A stretch of DNA of 64,000 nt from a gamma proteobacterium SS-5 (GTDB lineage: Bacteria; Pseudomonadota; Gammaproteobacteria; Chromatiales; Chromatiaceae). Each line of letters starts with the position of its first letter. The stretch's first letter is position 1. This document shows positions 33,267 through 40,920 of the stretch, piece by piece. The position numbers and the translations under genes were made by a program. The notes under the pieces were generated by a model. The model searched no databases, was not told the origin of the DNA, and was given only the letters and a program-made list of their open reading frames with translations. The stretch is from the NCBI GenBank assembly GCA_009497875.2, contig CP032508.2, positions 2,046,001-2,110,000 of the forward strand. Direction: 5' to 3'.

Positions 33267-33698
33267 ATGGAGGCAAACCGATCCATTTTGGTTACAGGAG
33301 GCGCTGGTTACATTGGCAGCCATGCTTGCAAAGCCCTGGCCCAGGCCGGATACACCCCGGTCAGCTACGACAACCTGGTCTATGGCCACCCCTGGGCCGT
33401 GCGCTGGGGTCCCTTGGAGCAGGGCGATATCGGCGACCGCACCCGCCTCGATGAAGTCATCGAACAGCACCGACCCATAGCCGTCATGCACTTTGCGGCT
33501 TACGCCTACGTCGGCGAATCCGTGCTTGACCCGGGCAAATACTACCGAAACAACGTCGCCGGCACCCTGACGCTGCTGGAAGCCATGCGCGATCATGGCA
33601 TCGACGCATTGGTCTTCACCACTTTGGGCTTTGAACCCAAAACGCCCCTGGCAGAGGGCATCCAGCGCTGGGTGGAATGGTTCAGAGCCTACACCTGA
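33267..33698 (+). pseudogene. Chimera: UDP-glucose 4-epimerase start joined to another epimerase end
   Basis: The first 117 residues are GalE-like ([40 protein letters not shown]). After VFTT the frame continues as LGFEPKTPLAEGIQRWVEWF, the usual end of UDP-glucuronate 4-epimerases. The YxxxK catalytic part is deleted, so enzyme activity is not expected. An in-frame deletion between two adjacent epimerase genes would explain it. Confidence 0.78.
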
Positions 33699-33775
33699 GT
33701 GGAAACATGGGCTATGATGCCTGAAACCAAACGCAACGCCTTGTCCTTTACCTGAGAGACCCCGCGCGTTCCCCC

Positions 33776-34630
33776 ATGTCCCCGCAAGAACGCATAACCA
33801 TCTACACCCCCGGCTCTGCGGTACGCCACCCCTCGCGTCTGCTGGCGGACCTGTTCCACGACATCTGGCGTGGACGCGGCCTGGCATGGCGACTGGCGGT
33901 GCGCGACATTAGCGCCCAATACCGTCAAACCGCCCTCGGCTTGCTCTGGGCGCTGATTTTGCCACTGGCCAACACCGCCGTCTGGATCTTTCTTAACAGC
34001 TCTGGCATCGTCCAGGTGCAAGAAACCCCTTTGCCCTACGCCGTCTACGTGTTCACCGGCACCATGCTTTGGGCCATTTTCATGGACGCCATGAACGCCC
34101 CCCTGCAACAGGCCACCGCCGCCAAGGCCATGCTCGCCAAGATCAACTTCCCGCGCGAAGCGCTGGTCATGTCCGGCATCCTGCAAACCCTGTTCAACGG
34201 AGGCATCAAAATCGCGCTGGTACTCGGGGTACTGCTGTTCTTCGGCATCTACCCCAGTTGGACCCTGCTGCTGTTCCCGCTGGCGGTCGCCTCGCTCATC
34301 CTCGCCGGCACCGCCTTTGGCCTGCTGCTCACCCCCGTCGGCCTGCTCTACACCGACATCGGCAAGGGGCTGCCACTGCTGCTGCAATTTCTCATGTACC
34401 TCACCCCGGTGGTCTTCCCCATGCCCACCGACGGCTGGGCACAGACCCTTTTCAGCTGGAACCCGCTCACCCCGCTCATCCTCACCGCACGAGATTGGCT
34501 CACCGGCTTTCCTGGCGATCTCCTCGGCTCCTTTCTGCTGGTGAACGCCATCCTGCTGCTGCTACTCTTGTTCATGGGGATTGTGTTTCGGTTGGCCATG
34601 CCCATGCTGATCGAACGCATGGGGAGTTAA
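33776..34630 (+). CDS. wzm: Wzm-type ABC-2 polysaccharide export permease
   Basis: 284 residues with about six membrane segments. WRLAVRDISAQYRQTALGLL then WALILPLANTAVWIFL is the amphipathic start plus first helix of O-antigen/teichoic permeases; AMLAKINFPREALVMSGILQ and LLYTDIGKGLPLLLQFLMYL are conserved loops. It forms the channel that passes lipid-linked glycan across the inner membrane with Wzt. An MNT gene starts 3 bases after its stop, so toxin genes are in the operon. Confidence 0.88.
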   Translation: MSPQERITIYTPGSAVRHPSRLLADLFHDIWRGRGLAWRLAVRDISAQYRQTALGLLWALILPLANTAVWIFLNSSGIVQVQETPLPYAVYVFTGTMLWAIFMDAMNAPLQQATAAKAMLAKINFPREALVMSGILQTLFNGGIKIALVLGVLLFFGIYPSWTLLLFPLAVASLILAGTAFGLLLTPVGLLYTDIGKGLPLLLQFLMYLTPVVFPMPTDGWAQTLFSWNPLTPLILTARDWLTGFPGDLLGSFLLVNAILLLLLLFMGIVFRLAMPMLIERMGS

Positions 34631-34633
34631 GCC

Positions 34634-34933
34634 ATGCGCCTGACCCACAGCCAGCAAGAGGCCATCCGCTCCAGCGTCAACAGCGTCATCGGTGCGGAAA
34701 GCCGAATCTGGCTGTTCGGCTCCCGCGTCGATGACCACAAGCAAGGCGGTGATATCGACTTGTTGATTGAGACGGATCGCGTTCTGCCCAACCGCGTAGC
34801 AAGCCTATGCCAACTAGAGGGCAAGCTCATCATGCGTCTGGGAGATCTCAAAATCGACATTCTTATCAAAGATGCACAAACACCAGAAGCCCCCGTACAT
34901 CGCACCGCCAAAACACAAGGCGTACCACTATGA
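34634..34933 (+). CDS. mntA: MNT-type nucleotidyltransferase antitoxin (intact pair)
   Basis: 99 residues with LFGSRVDDHKQGGDIDLLIE. Expected to AMPylate and silence the HEPN protein encoded next. It lies between wzm (3-base gap) and hepT (ATGA overlap), so its translation should follow that of the permease. Confidence 0.85.
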   Translation: MRLTHSQQEAIRSSVNSVIGAESRIWLFGSRVDDHKQGGDIDLLIETDRVLPNRVASLCQLEGKLIMRLGDLKIDILIKDAQTPEAPVHRTAKTQGVPL

Positions 34934-35445
34934 GCCTTGCCTACTTGCCTGAACAGGTAGAGGAAACGAACATTGCGCTCGACCTTGCCGAACGGGCGGC
35001 CGAGCACCTCCGCTACAGCGTTCAAACACTCTATCAACAACGTATCGATCAGGCCTGGGTAGAACAGCTTGCGAATCGTCCGGATCTTGCTGAGAAGATA
35101 GGCGCCTTCGTCAGCCGCTTTGGGCGACTGCAGGATCACCTCGGAGAGAAACTATTGCCGGCGACATGCAGATTGTTGGGCGCTCAACCCAAATCGCTAC
35201 TGGACGTGCTTAGCTATTCCGAACGTATGAAATGGCTTGATAGCGCAGAAGAATTTATAGGTGCTCGAAAGTTGCGCAACCTGCTCGTGCATGAGTACAT
35301 GACTGACCCCCGATTATTTCTGGAAGCCTTGCAATCCGCTCAACCGGCATCCGAGATGCTTTTTACTGTCATCGCTAAGATCAAGAATGAAATGATGCAA
35401 CGCGGCGTCCCGCGACACCCAGGAGTCATCGCCCATGAGCGATGA
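34930..35445 (+). CDS. hepT: HEPN-domain toxin (HepT-like), inside the wzm-wzt operon
   Basis: 171 residues. The RNase motif is RNLLVHEYM (RNxxxH) near residues 117-125, after ARKL. MntA/HepT pairs work by RNA cleavage checked by AMPylation. Its last 11 bases overlap the wzt start (ATG at 35435), so ribosomes finishing the toxin can re-initiate on wzt. A tail remnant of the same gene also precedes the wzt-start remnant at 13953. Confidence 0.82.
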   Translation: MSLAYLPEQVEETNIALDLAERAAEHLRYSVQTLYQQRIDQAWVEQLANRPDLAEKIGAFVSRFGRLQDHLGEKLLPATCRLLGAQPKSLLDVLSYSERMKWLDSAEEFIGARKLRNLLVHEYMTDPRLFLEALQSAQPASEMLFTVIAKIKNEMMQRGVPRHPGVIAHER

Positions 35446-36730
35446 CGTCCTGGTCCGCGTGGAGGGCGTCGGCAAGAAATTCTGCCGAGACTTGAAGAAG
35501 TCCCTCTGGTACGGCATGAAGGACATTGCCGCCGAGCTGCTGCCGGGTGAGCGCGACCTCGAACGTCACGCCACCCTGCGCCCCGGCGAATTCTGGGCGG
35601 TGGACGATGTCTCCTTCGAACTGCGCCGCGGCGAATGCCTGGGCCTGATCGGCCGCAACGGGGCCGGCAAGACCACGCTGCTGAAGATGCTCAACGGGCT
35701 GATCAAGCCAGACAAGGGGCGGATTGAGATCAGGGGCCGTGTAAGCGGCCTGATCGCCCTGGGGGCTGGGTTCAATCCCATCCTGACTGGCCGAGAGAAT
35801 ATCTATGTAAATGGCTCGGTGCTCGGACTTAAGAAAGCAGAAATCGACAAAGAACTCGATCGGATCGTCGAGTTTGCCGATCTGCAAACGTTCATAGACG
35901 CGCCGGTTCAGACGTACTCCTCTGGCATGGCAGTCCGGCTCGGTTTTGCAATCGCCTCCTCTCTGCGTCCGGAGGTGCTACTGATAGACGAGGTGCTTGC
36001 GGTCGGGGACGCGTCGTTTCGGACCAAGTGCTACAACCGAATCTTCGATCTCAGAGACTATGCTGCAACAATATTCGTGAGCCATTCGATGGCGCAGGTC
36101 GCAAAAATATGCGACGTAGGACTTCTCCTGAACCAAGGGCGTATGGTTGGCGGAAAGGCCCCTGTCCGAACAACAATATCCCAATATTGCGACCATCTCC
36201 CGTTCAGCGGCGCAATTACGGAAGGCTCGAACCCTTATCTAATTAGACGGGTGGTTGTCCTTCAGGAAAATAAAGTCTCTCTCCTCGTGAAGTCGATAGA
36301 AGAAGCTAGATTTCCCAGCGCCATCGATCCGCTCAAAGAGCTTACATTCGAAGTGCTATTTGCATCGCATCTGGGAGCCAATCCAATCCAGGTCTTGTGG
36401 TCGTTCATCGACCCTGAACAAAATATTGTCTGCCAAGTGTCTACCGAGTTGCAAGATGTTTCCTTTGATAAAGAACCACCAACCCTTACCACTTCGGTCA
36501 AGCAACTGAACCTCAACAGCGGCGCGTACTCCCTTTCTCTCCAAGTCTTCGAGATCATCTCAGGTTCACGAACCGAGATGATCGCTGGATGGAGAGACTT
36601 TGCAGTGCTTTCCGTATCCCAAAGACGATTCTTGGGTACGGCGCCTGTTATCCTCGAAGCACCCGCCCGTCGCGGAATCAACCCATCGAGGCTCCCTTCA
36701 CAAAAATCTCCCGACTCATTTGGTTCGTGA
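35435..36730 (+). CDS. wzt: Wzt-type ABC export ATPase with C-terminal glycan-binding domain
   Basis: 431 residues. Walker A GRNGAGKTT (73-81), signature YSSGM (161-165), Walker B LLIDE (182-186), switch His in FVSHSMAQ. About 180 residues after the ATPase form the extra domain that in O9a-type Wzt recognises the polymer end; its base usage is less GC-rich than the ATPase part, as if that half came from a different donor. With Wzm it drives export. The only complete wzt here, although two wzm and three wzt starts exist. Confidence 0.87.
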   Translation: MSDDVLVRVEGVGKKFCRDLKKSLWYGMKDIAAELLPGERDLERHATLRPGEFWAVDDVSFELRRGECLGLIGRNGAGKTTLLKMLNGLIKPDKGRIEIRGRVSGLIALGAGFNPILTGRENIYVNGSVLGLKKAEIDKELDRIVEFADLQTFIDAPVQTYSSGMAVRLGFAIASSLRPEVLLIDEVLAVGDASFRTKCYNRIFDLRDYAATIFVSHSMAQVAKICDVGLLLNQGRMVGGKAPVRTTISQYCDHLPFSGAITEGSNPYLIRRVVVLQENKVSLLVKSIEEARFPSAIDPLKELTFEVLFASHLGANPIQVLWSFIDPEQNIVCQVSTELQDVSFDKEPPTLTTSVKQLNLNSGAYSLSLQVFEIISGSRTEMIAGWRDFAVLSVSQRRFLGTAPVILEAPARRGINPSRLPSQKSPDSFGS

Positions 36731-36765
36731 TGCGCAGCCTTCCACCCTACGCAATCAAATATGTT

Positions 36766-37786
36766 CCTGATTACCCACAAAGATCAGCTACATTCACGCA
36801 GGGAACTATACTTGGGGTAGGAGGTGTAACGCCATGAAAAACCAAGTTCAATTCCAGAAAGGCTACAGTCTGGCTGAATTCTTACGCGACTACGGCACGG
36901 AGGAACAGTGTCGCCAGGCCCTGTTTCGATGGCGCTGGCCAGAGGGCTATGTTTGTCCCGAATGCGGTGGCCGGAAGTACTGCACCCTGCCATCCAGAGA
37001 CGGGCTGTTTCAGTGCAATCAGTGCCACCACCAGCATTCGCTAACTAGTCGCACGATCTTTGACTCCAGCAAGCTACCGCTGACGACCTGGTTTCTGGCC
37101 ATGCACCTGCTGGCGCAGGCGAAAACGGGCCTGTCCGCCTTGGCGCTGCACCGGCAGTTGGGCGTCTCGTACAACACCGCTTGGAGCATGAAGCACAAGC
37201 TGATGCAGGTGATGAAGGAGCAGGATGACGGCCACACCCTGTCCGGAATCATCCAGCTTGATGATGTCTATTGGGGTGGGGAGCGCCGGGGTGGCAAGGT
37301 GGGTCGAGGCTCACCCAACAAGACACCGTTTGTGGCGGCGGTTTCCACCAATGATGAAGGCCATCCGCTGTACATGAACTTGCAGGTGGTCAAGGGGTTC
37401 CGATCGACCGAGATCCTGAAATGGTCGCGCAACCAACTAGCCCCCGGCAGCACCGTCTACAGCGATGGCCTGGCCTGCTTTCGTGCCGTGACAGCCGCGG
37501 GTTGTCAGCACATCCCGATCGTCACCGGTGGCGGCCCTGATAGCGTAAAGCATGAGGAATTCACCTGGGTCAACACCATGATCGGCAACGTCAAGAATGC
37601 GGTCACGGGTGTTTACCATGCTATGCAGCACAAGCACCTGCCACGGTACCTGGCTGAATACTGCTACCGCTTCAACCGACGCTTTGATCTCGAAACGCTT
37701 CTGCATCGGCTGGGCCGGGCTGCGGCACGGACGCCACCGATGCCTTACCGCCTGCTGAAGATGGCTGAGGTTTATGGGTAATCAGG
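36766..37786 (+). mobile_element. IS1595-family insertion sequence
   Basis: 1021 bp with ends CCTGATTACCCACAAAGATC and (right, complemented) CCTGATTACCCATAAACCTC around one transposase gene. The flanks are AATATGTT and AATATAGA, sharing only five bases, so no clean 8-bp duplication remains. A 196-bp relative with the same ends lies at 21327. Confidence 0.85.
36834..37781 (+). CDS. IS1595-family transposase (ISXO2-like)
   Basis: 315 residues. An N-terminal zinc ribbon (YVCPECGGRKYC and FQCNQCHHQHSL, about 40-67) precedes an ISXO2-like DDE domain: LDDVYWGGERRGGK, TVYSDGLACFRAV and NTMIGNVKNAVTGVYH, ending NRRFDLETLLHRLGRAA. Complete, so it could also move the MITE. Confidence 0.92.
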   Translation: MKNQVQFQKGYSLAEFLRDYGTEEQCRQALFRWRWPEGYVCPECGGRKYCTLPSRDGLFQCNQCHHQHSLTSRTIFDSSKLPLTTWFLAMHLLAQAKTGLSALALHRQLGVSYNTAWSMKHKLMQVMKEQDDGHTLSGIIQLDDVYWGGERRGGKVGRGSPNKTPFVAAVSTNDEGHPLYMNLQVVKGFRSTEILKWSRNQLAPGSTVYSDGLACFRAVTAAGCQHIPIVTGGGPDSVKHEEFTWVNTMIGNVKNAVTGVYHAMQHKHLPRYLAEYCYRFNRRFDLETLLHRLGRAAARTPPMPYRLLKMAEVYG

Positions 37787-37876
37787 AATATAGATGAGTA
37801 CGGGGCTCTGAATAACATTTTCTTCAAGGGAAAGCACGGCGAACCCCTCGACTTCAAAGGGCGCATCGAAAGGTAG
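37787..37876 (+). pseudogene. Short C-terminal remnant of an unrecognised gene right of the IS
   Basis: Open frame without a start: IDEYGALNNIFFKGKHGEPL then DFKGRIER and stop, 4 bases before the second wzm. It may be the end of a second Wzt-like or glycan-modifying gene removed by IS-associated rearrangement. Confidence 0.4.
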
Positions 37877-37880
37877 TGAT

Positions 37881-38732
37881 ATGAATCACTTGAAAGTCAC
37901 CATCTACACACCCGAATCCTCCCTGCGCAATCCCGCCAAGTTGTTGCGTGAGATGCTGGGCGATCTGCTGGCTGGGCGCGAATTGGCCTGGCAACTGGCC
38001 GTGCGCGACATCAAAGCCCAATACCGGCAAACCGCCCTCGGGCTGCTCTGGGCCTTCATCCTGCCGCTGGCCAACACCGCCGTCTGGCTGTTTATCCAGG
38101 GGAGTGGCATCGTCACCATTCAAAGCACGACCTTGCCCTACCCGGTCTATGTCTTCACTGGCACCATCCTCTGGGCCATATTTATGGACGCTGTCAACGC
38201 CCCCTTGCAGCAGACCCTCGCCGCCAAGCCCATGTTGGCCAAGATCAACTTCCCGCGTGAGGCCCTGGTACTCTCCGGCATCTACCAGACTCTGTTCAAC
38301 GCCGGCATCAAGATCGCCGTCCTCCTTGCCGCCCTCCTGATCATGGGCGTTTTACCCAGCTGGGGCCTGCTGCTCTTCCCGCTGGCCGTGCTCTCGCTGA
38401 TCCTGGCAGGCACCGCGCTGGGGTTGGTCTTCACGCCGGTCGGCATGCTCTATACCGACATCGGCAAGGGTCTGCCCTTGCTGCTTCAGTTCCTGATGTA
38501 CCTCACCCCCGTGGTCTTCCCCATGCCATCCTCGGGTTGGGCCGCCACCCTGTTTCAGCTCAACCCGCTGACGCCGCTCATTCTCACCGCACGCGACCTG
38601 CTCACCGGTTTTACGCCCGAATACTGGGATTCTTTTCTTGTCGTCAACGCCGCCATGCTCATCCTGCTGGGTCTGATGTGGGTCGTTTACCGCGCAGCCA
38701 TGCCTATTCTCATCGAACGGATGAGCGCCTGA
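37881..38732 (+). CDS. wzm: Wzm-type ABC-2 polysaccharide export permease (second)
   Basis: 283 residues, clearly related to 33776 (ELAWQLAVRDIKAQYRQTAL; MLAKINFPREALVLSGIYQT; YTDIGKGLPLLLQFLMYLTP) but diverged by perhaps a quarter of positions, so an old paralogue and not a recent duplicate. It lacks an adjacent functional wzt. An Rpn-type gene follows after 19 bases in place of the MNT/HEPN pair. Confidence 0.87.
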   Translation: MNHLKVTIYTPESSLRNPAKLLREMLGDLLAGRELAWQLAVRDIKAQYRQTALGLLWAFILPLANTAVWLFIQGSGIVTIQSTTLPYPVYVFTGTILWAIFMDAVNAPLQQTLAAKPMLAKINFPREALVLSGIYQTLFNAGIKIAVLLAALLIMGVLPSWGLLLFPLAVLSLILAGTALGLVFTPVGMLYTDIGKGLPLLLQFLMYLTPVVFPMPSSGWAATLFQLNPLTPLILTARDLLTGFTPEYWDSFLVVNAAMLILLGLMWVVYRAAMPILIERMSA

Positions 38733-38751
38733 ATGAAGTGGAACAAAATCA

Positions 38752-39714
38752 GTGGCTGAACACGACGGCTCCTACAAGCACTTTTTCTCCCACCCCGAGA
38801 TGGTGGCCGACCTGTTGCGCGGCTTCATAGCAGAAGACTGGGTGACGCAGATCGACTTCGCCAGCCTGGAAAAAGTCAACGGCAGCTACGTGGCCGATGA
38901 CCTGCGTGAGCGTGAAGACGACATCATCTGGCGGGTCAAGCACCAAAACGGCTGGCTATACATCTACCTGCTGATCGAATTTCAAAGCACGGTCGATCGC
39001 TACATGGCCCTGCGCATCCTGGTCTATACCGGCCTGCTCTACCAAGACCTTATCAAAAGCAAGGCCATCACAGACCAGCAAAAGCTGCCTCCGGTCTTTC
39101 CTGTGGTCGTTTACAACGGTGAAGGGCGCTGGTGGGCGGCCCGGGATCTGGCCGACCTCATCGAACCGCTACCGGGCAGCCTGGCGCGCTACCGACCAAG
39201 CCAAAAGCACTGGGTCATCGACGAGGGCCAACTGGCCCGTGAAACAACCCTGCCCGAGAACAACAGCTTCGCCGACCTCATCCGGCTGGAAACCAGCCCA
39301 AAACCGGAGGCCATGCGTCAAATCTTCGCTATACTGAATCACCGGCTGCAAGACCCGCGCTACGCCAGCCTGCGCCGCGCCCTGGTTGTCTGGTTCAACC
39401 GCGTCCTCATCAAGCGCCTGGTACCCGGAACCCAGGTGCCCGAAGTCAATGAACTACAGGAGATCAACAACATGCTCGCCGAACGGGTTGTCCAGTGGAC
39501 AGAACAGTGGAAACAAGAAGGCCTACAACAGGGCCTACAACAGGGCCTACAACAGGGTCTGCACCAAGTGCTTGAGCGCCAAATCACCCGGCGCTTCGGC
39601 CCACTGAACGATGAAACCCGCAAGCGCATCCAGACTGCCGACCTTGATCAACTGGAACGCTGGGCCGACAACATACTGGATGCCCAATCGCTGGATGAAG
39701 TGTTCAAGGACTAG
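38752..39714 (+). CDS. Rpn family nuclease (transposase_31 type) with DUF4351
   Basis: 320 residues from a GTG start. DGSYKHFFSHPEMVADLLRG is the classic Rpn/YhgA entry; EREDDIIWRV (D57) and LLIEFQST (E76, Q78) are the PD-(D/E)XK residues; FPVVVYNGEGRWWAARDLAD is typical; GLQQGLQQGLQQGL repeats lead into DUF4351 (RRFGPLNDETRKRIQTADLD). A second lineage distinct from copies A-L. RpnA-type proteins are DNA endonucleases tied to recombination and defence. A broken copy is at 46072. Confidence 0.88.
   Translation: MAEHDGSYKHFFSHPEMVADLLRGFIAEDWVTQIDFASLEKVNGSYVADDLREREDDIIWRVKHQNGWLYIYLLIEFQSTVDRYMALRILVYTGLLYQDLIKSKAITDQQKLPPVFPVVVYNGEGRWWAARDLADLIEPLPGSLARYRPSQKHWVIDEGQLARETTLPENNSFADLIRLETSPKPEAMRQIFAILNHRLQDPRYASLRRALVVWFNRVLIKRLVPGTQVPEVNELQEINNMLAERVVQWTEQWKQEGLQQGLQQGLQQGLHQVLERQITRRFGPLNDETRKRIQTADLDQLERWADNILDAQSLDEVFKD
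39472..39714 (+). CDS. Candidate internally started C-terminal Rpn product (second lineage)
   Basis: CAGGAG stands nine bases before ATG at 39472, in frame. 80 codons: MLAERVVQWTEQWKQEG, Gln/Gly repeats and DUF4351, the same design as in the other Rpn-like lineage. Confidence 0.45.
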   Translation: MLAERVVQWTEQWKQEGLQQGLQQGLQQGLHQVLERQITRRFGPLNDETRKRIQTADLDQLERWADNILDAQSLDEVFKD

Positions 39715-39777
39715 GACGGAAGCATAGAGCCTAGCCAGGGCTAAATCTATCAAGTGACGAGTTGTTTGGAGGGAGAA

Positions 39778-39993
39778 ATGCTGAGCTCAATCGTGGTCTG
39801 TCACCAAACATCATTTGTGCATGATTATCCGGATACGGTAGAGGAGCGGTTTGAACGACTGCAACTGGTGCTGACAGCAGCCCGTCGGTTGCTGGAAATT
39901 TTGGCGGGGTTTGAGCAAAAAGTTCAACAAACTTCCTGGCCCTGGGATGAGAAATCGGAAGAAGCGCCTGCTGCGTTGGTTATTCGCCAATGA
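39778..39993 (+). CDS. Unrecognised small protein before a wzt remnant
   Basis: 71 residues from ATG at 39778 (GGAGGG nine bases upstream): VEERFERLQLVLTAARRLLE helical, then WPWDEKSEEAP. I do not recognise it. Its stop overlaps the ATG of the wzt remnant at 39990, the same coupling as HEPN-wzt and DUF5615-wzt here. It could be a decayed toxin end. Confidence 0.4.
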   Translation: MLSSIVVCHQTSFVHDYPDTVEERFERLQLVLTAARRLLEILAGFEQKVQQTSWPWDEKSEEAPAALVIRQ

Positions 39994-40187
39994 ACGATGA
40001 AGTCCTAGTGCGTGTCGAAGGCGTCTCCAAGAAGTTTTGCCGGAGTTTGAAGAGTCGCTCTGGTATGGGATGCAGGATTTGGGCAATGAGTTGCGGCGCG
40101 GTGAATGTTTGGGGCTGATCGGGCGCAATGGAGCAGGCAATACGACACTGTTGCGGATGCTCAATAGGCTTATCAAACCGGACAACC
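39990..40187 (+). pseudogene. wzt remnant with internal deletion (copy 1)
   Basis: MNDEVLVRVEGVSKKFCRSL matches the Wzt start. A base is lost after FCRSLK, and the segment between the first 35 residues and ELRRGECLGLIG is deleted. The Walker A Lys codon is changed (GAGNTT for GAGKTT). It stops being homologous after IKPDN. Confidence 0.78.
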
Positions 40188-40223
40188 ATATTTTACAGTT
40201 CGCCTGATTTGAGGAACGATGAA

Positions 40224-40448
40224 ATGATTGATCGAATTACTCTTGACCCTGCCATTTGTCATGGTAAGCCCTGCATTCGCGGCTTGCGCTACCCCGTAGA
40301 AAATGTATTGGAATGGCTTGCCGGAGGTATGAGCATAGAAGATATTTTGCTCGACTATGAAGATTTGGAGCGTGAGGACATTTTAGCCGCCCTATCCTAT
40401 GCCGCACGCCAGACGCATATCAAACGCTTGGAGCCTCTTGCGGCATGA
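40224..40448 (+). CDS. DUF433 antitoxin (copy 3)
   Basis: 74 residues, MIDRITLDPAICHGKPCIRG to TEST-like identity with copies 1 and 2 over the whole length. It is inserted between two wzt remnants. ATGA-type overlap with the toxin. Confidence 0.84.
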   Translation: MIDRITLDPAICHGKPCIRGLRYPVENVLEWLAGGMSIEDILLDYEDLEREDILAALSYAARQTHIKRLEPLAA

Positions 40449-40795
40449 GATTTCTAATCGATGCGCAATTGCCGCGTCGCTTTTCTAACTGGCTTGCAGA
40501 TGCGGGACATGATGCATTGCACACACTCGAATTGCCACTAAAAAACAAGACATCGGATGCCGGAATCATCGCACGCGCCAAGCAGGATGGGCGTATTGTT
40601 GTGAGCAAAGACGATGATTTTGTGCAGACCTTCCTGCTGCGCGGAGAACCACATCTATTGCTAATTTCTACCGGCAATATATCCAACGCTGAGCTGGAAA
40701 AGCTCATCCGCACCAACCTGACTGCAATCGAAGCGGCGCTCAGCGAGAATCGGTTTGTCGAAATTAACCGAGATACTTTGGTTATTCACGAATGA
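40445..40795 (+). CDS. DUF5615 PIN-like toxin (copy 3)
   Basis: 116 residues: MRFLIDAQLPRRFSNWLADA, RIVVSKDDDFVQTFLL, LLISTGNISNAELEKLI. Complete acidic set, so probably active. Its stop overlaps the ATG of a wzt remnant at 40792 (ATGA). Confidence 0.83.
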   Translation: MRFLIDAQLPRRFSNWLADAGHDALHTLELPLKNKTSDAGIIARAKQDGRIVVSKDDDFVQTFLLRGEPHLLLISTGNISNAELEKLIRTNLTAIEAALSENRFVEINRDTLVIHE

Positions 40796-40920
40796 ACGAT
40801 GAAGTCCTCGTCCGCGTTGAAGGCGTTGGCAAAAAATTCTGCCGCGACCTGAAAAAATCCCTTCGGCACATCTACACACCTGGCACGCCAATGCAACAGA
40901 CCATGGGCCATGCCACCTAA
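40792..40920 (+). pseudogene. wzt 5' remnant leading into the ABC exporter (copy 2)
   Basis: The first 24 codons (MNDEVLVRVEGVGKKFCRDL then KKSL) are a perfect Wzt start, then RHIYTPGTPM, which looks like a Wzm start (IYTPGS), and a stop at 40920 overlapping the exporter ATG at 40910. It could act as a translated leader coupling toxin and exporter. Confidence 0.7.
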
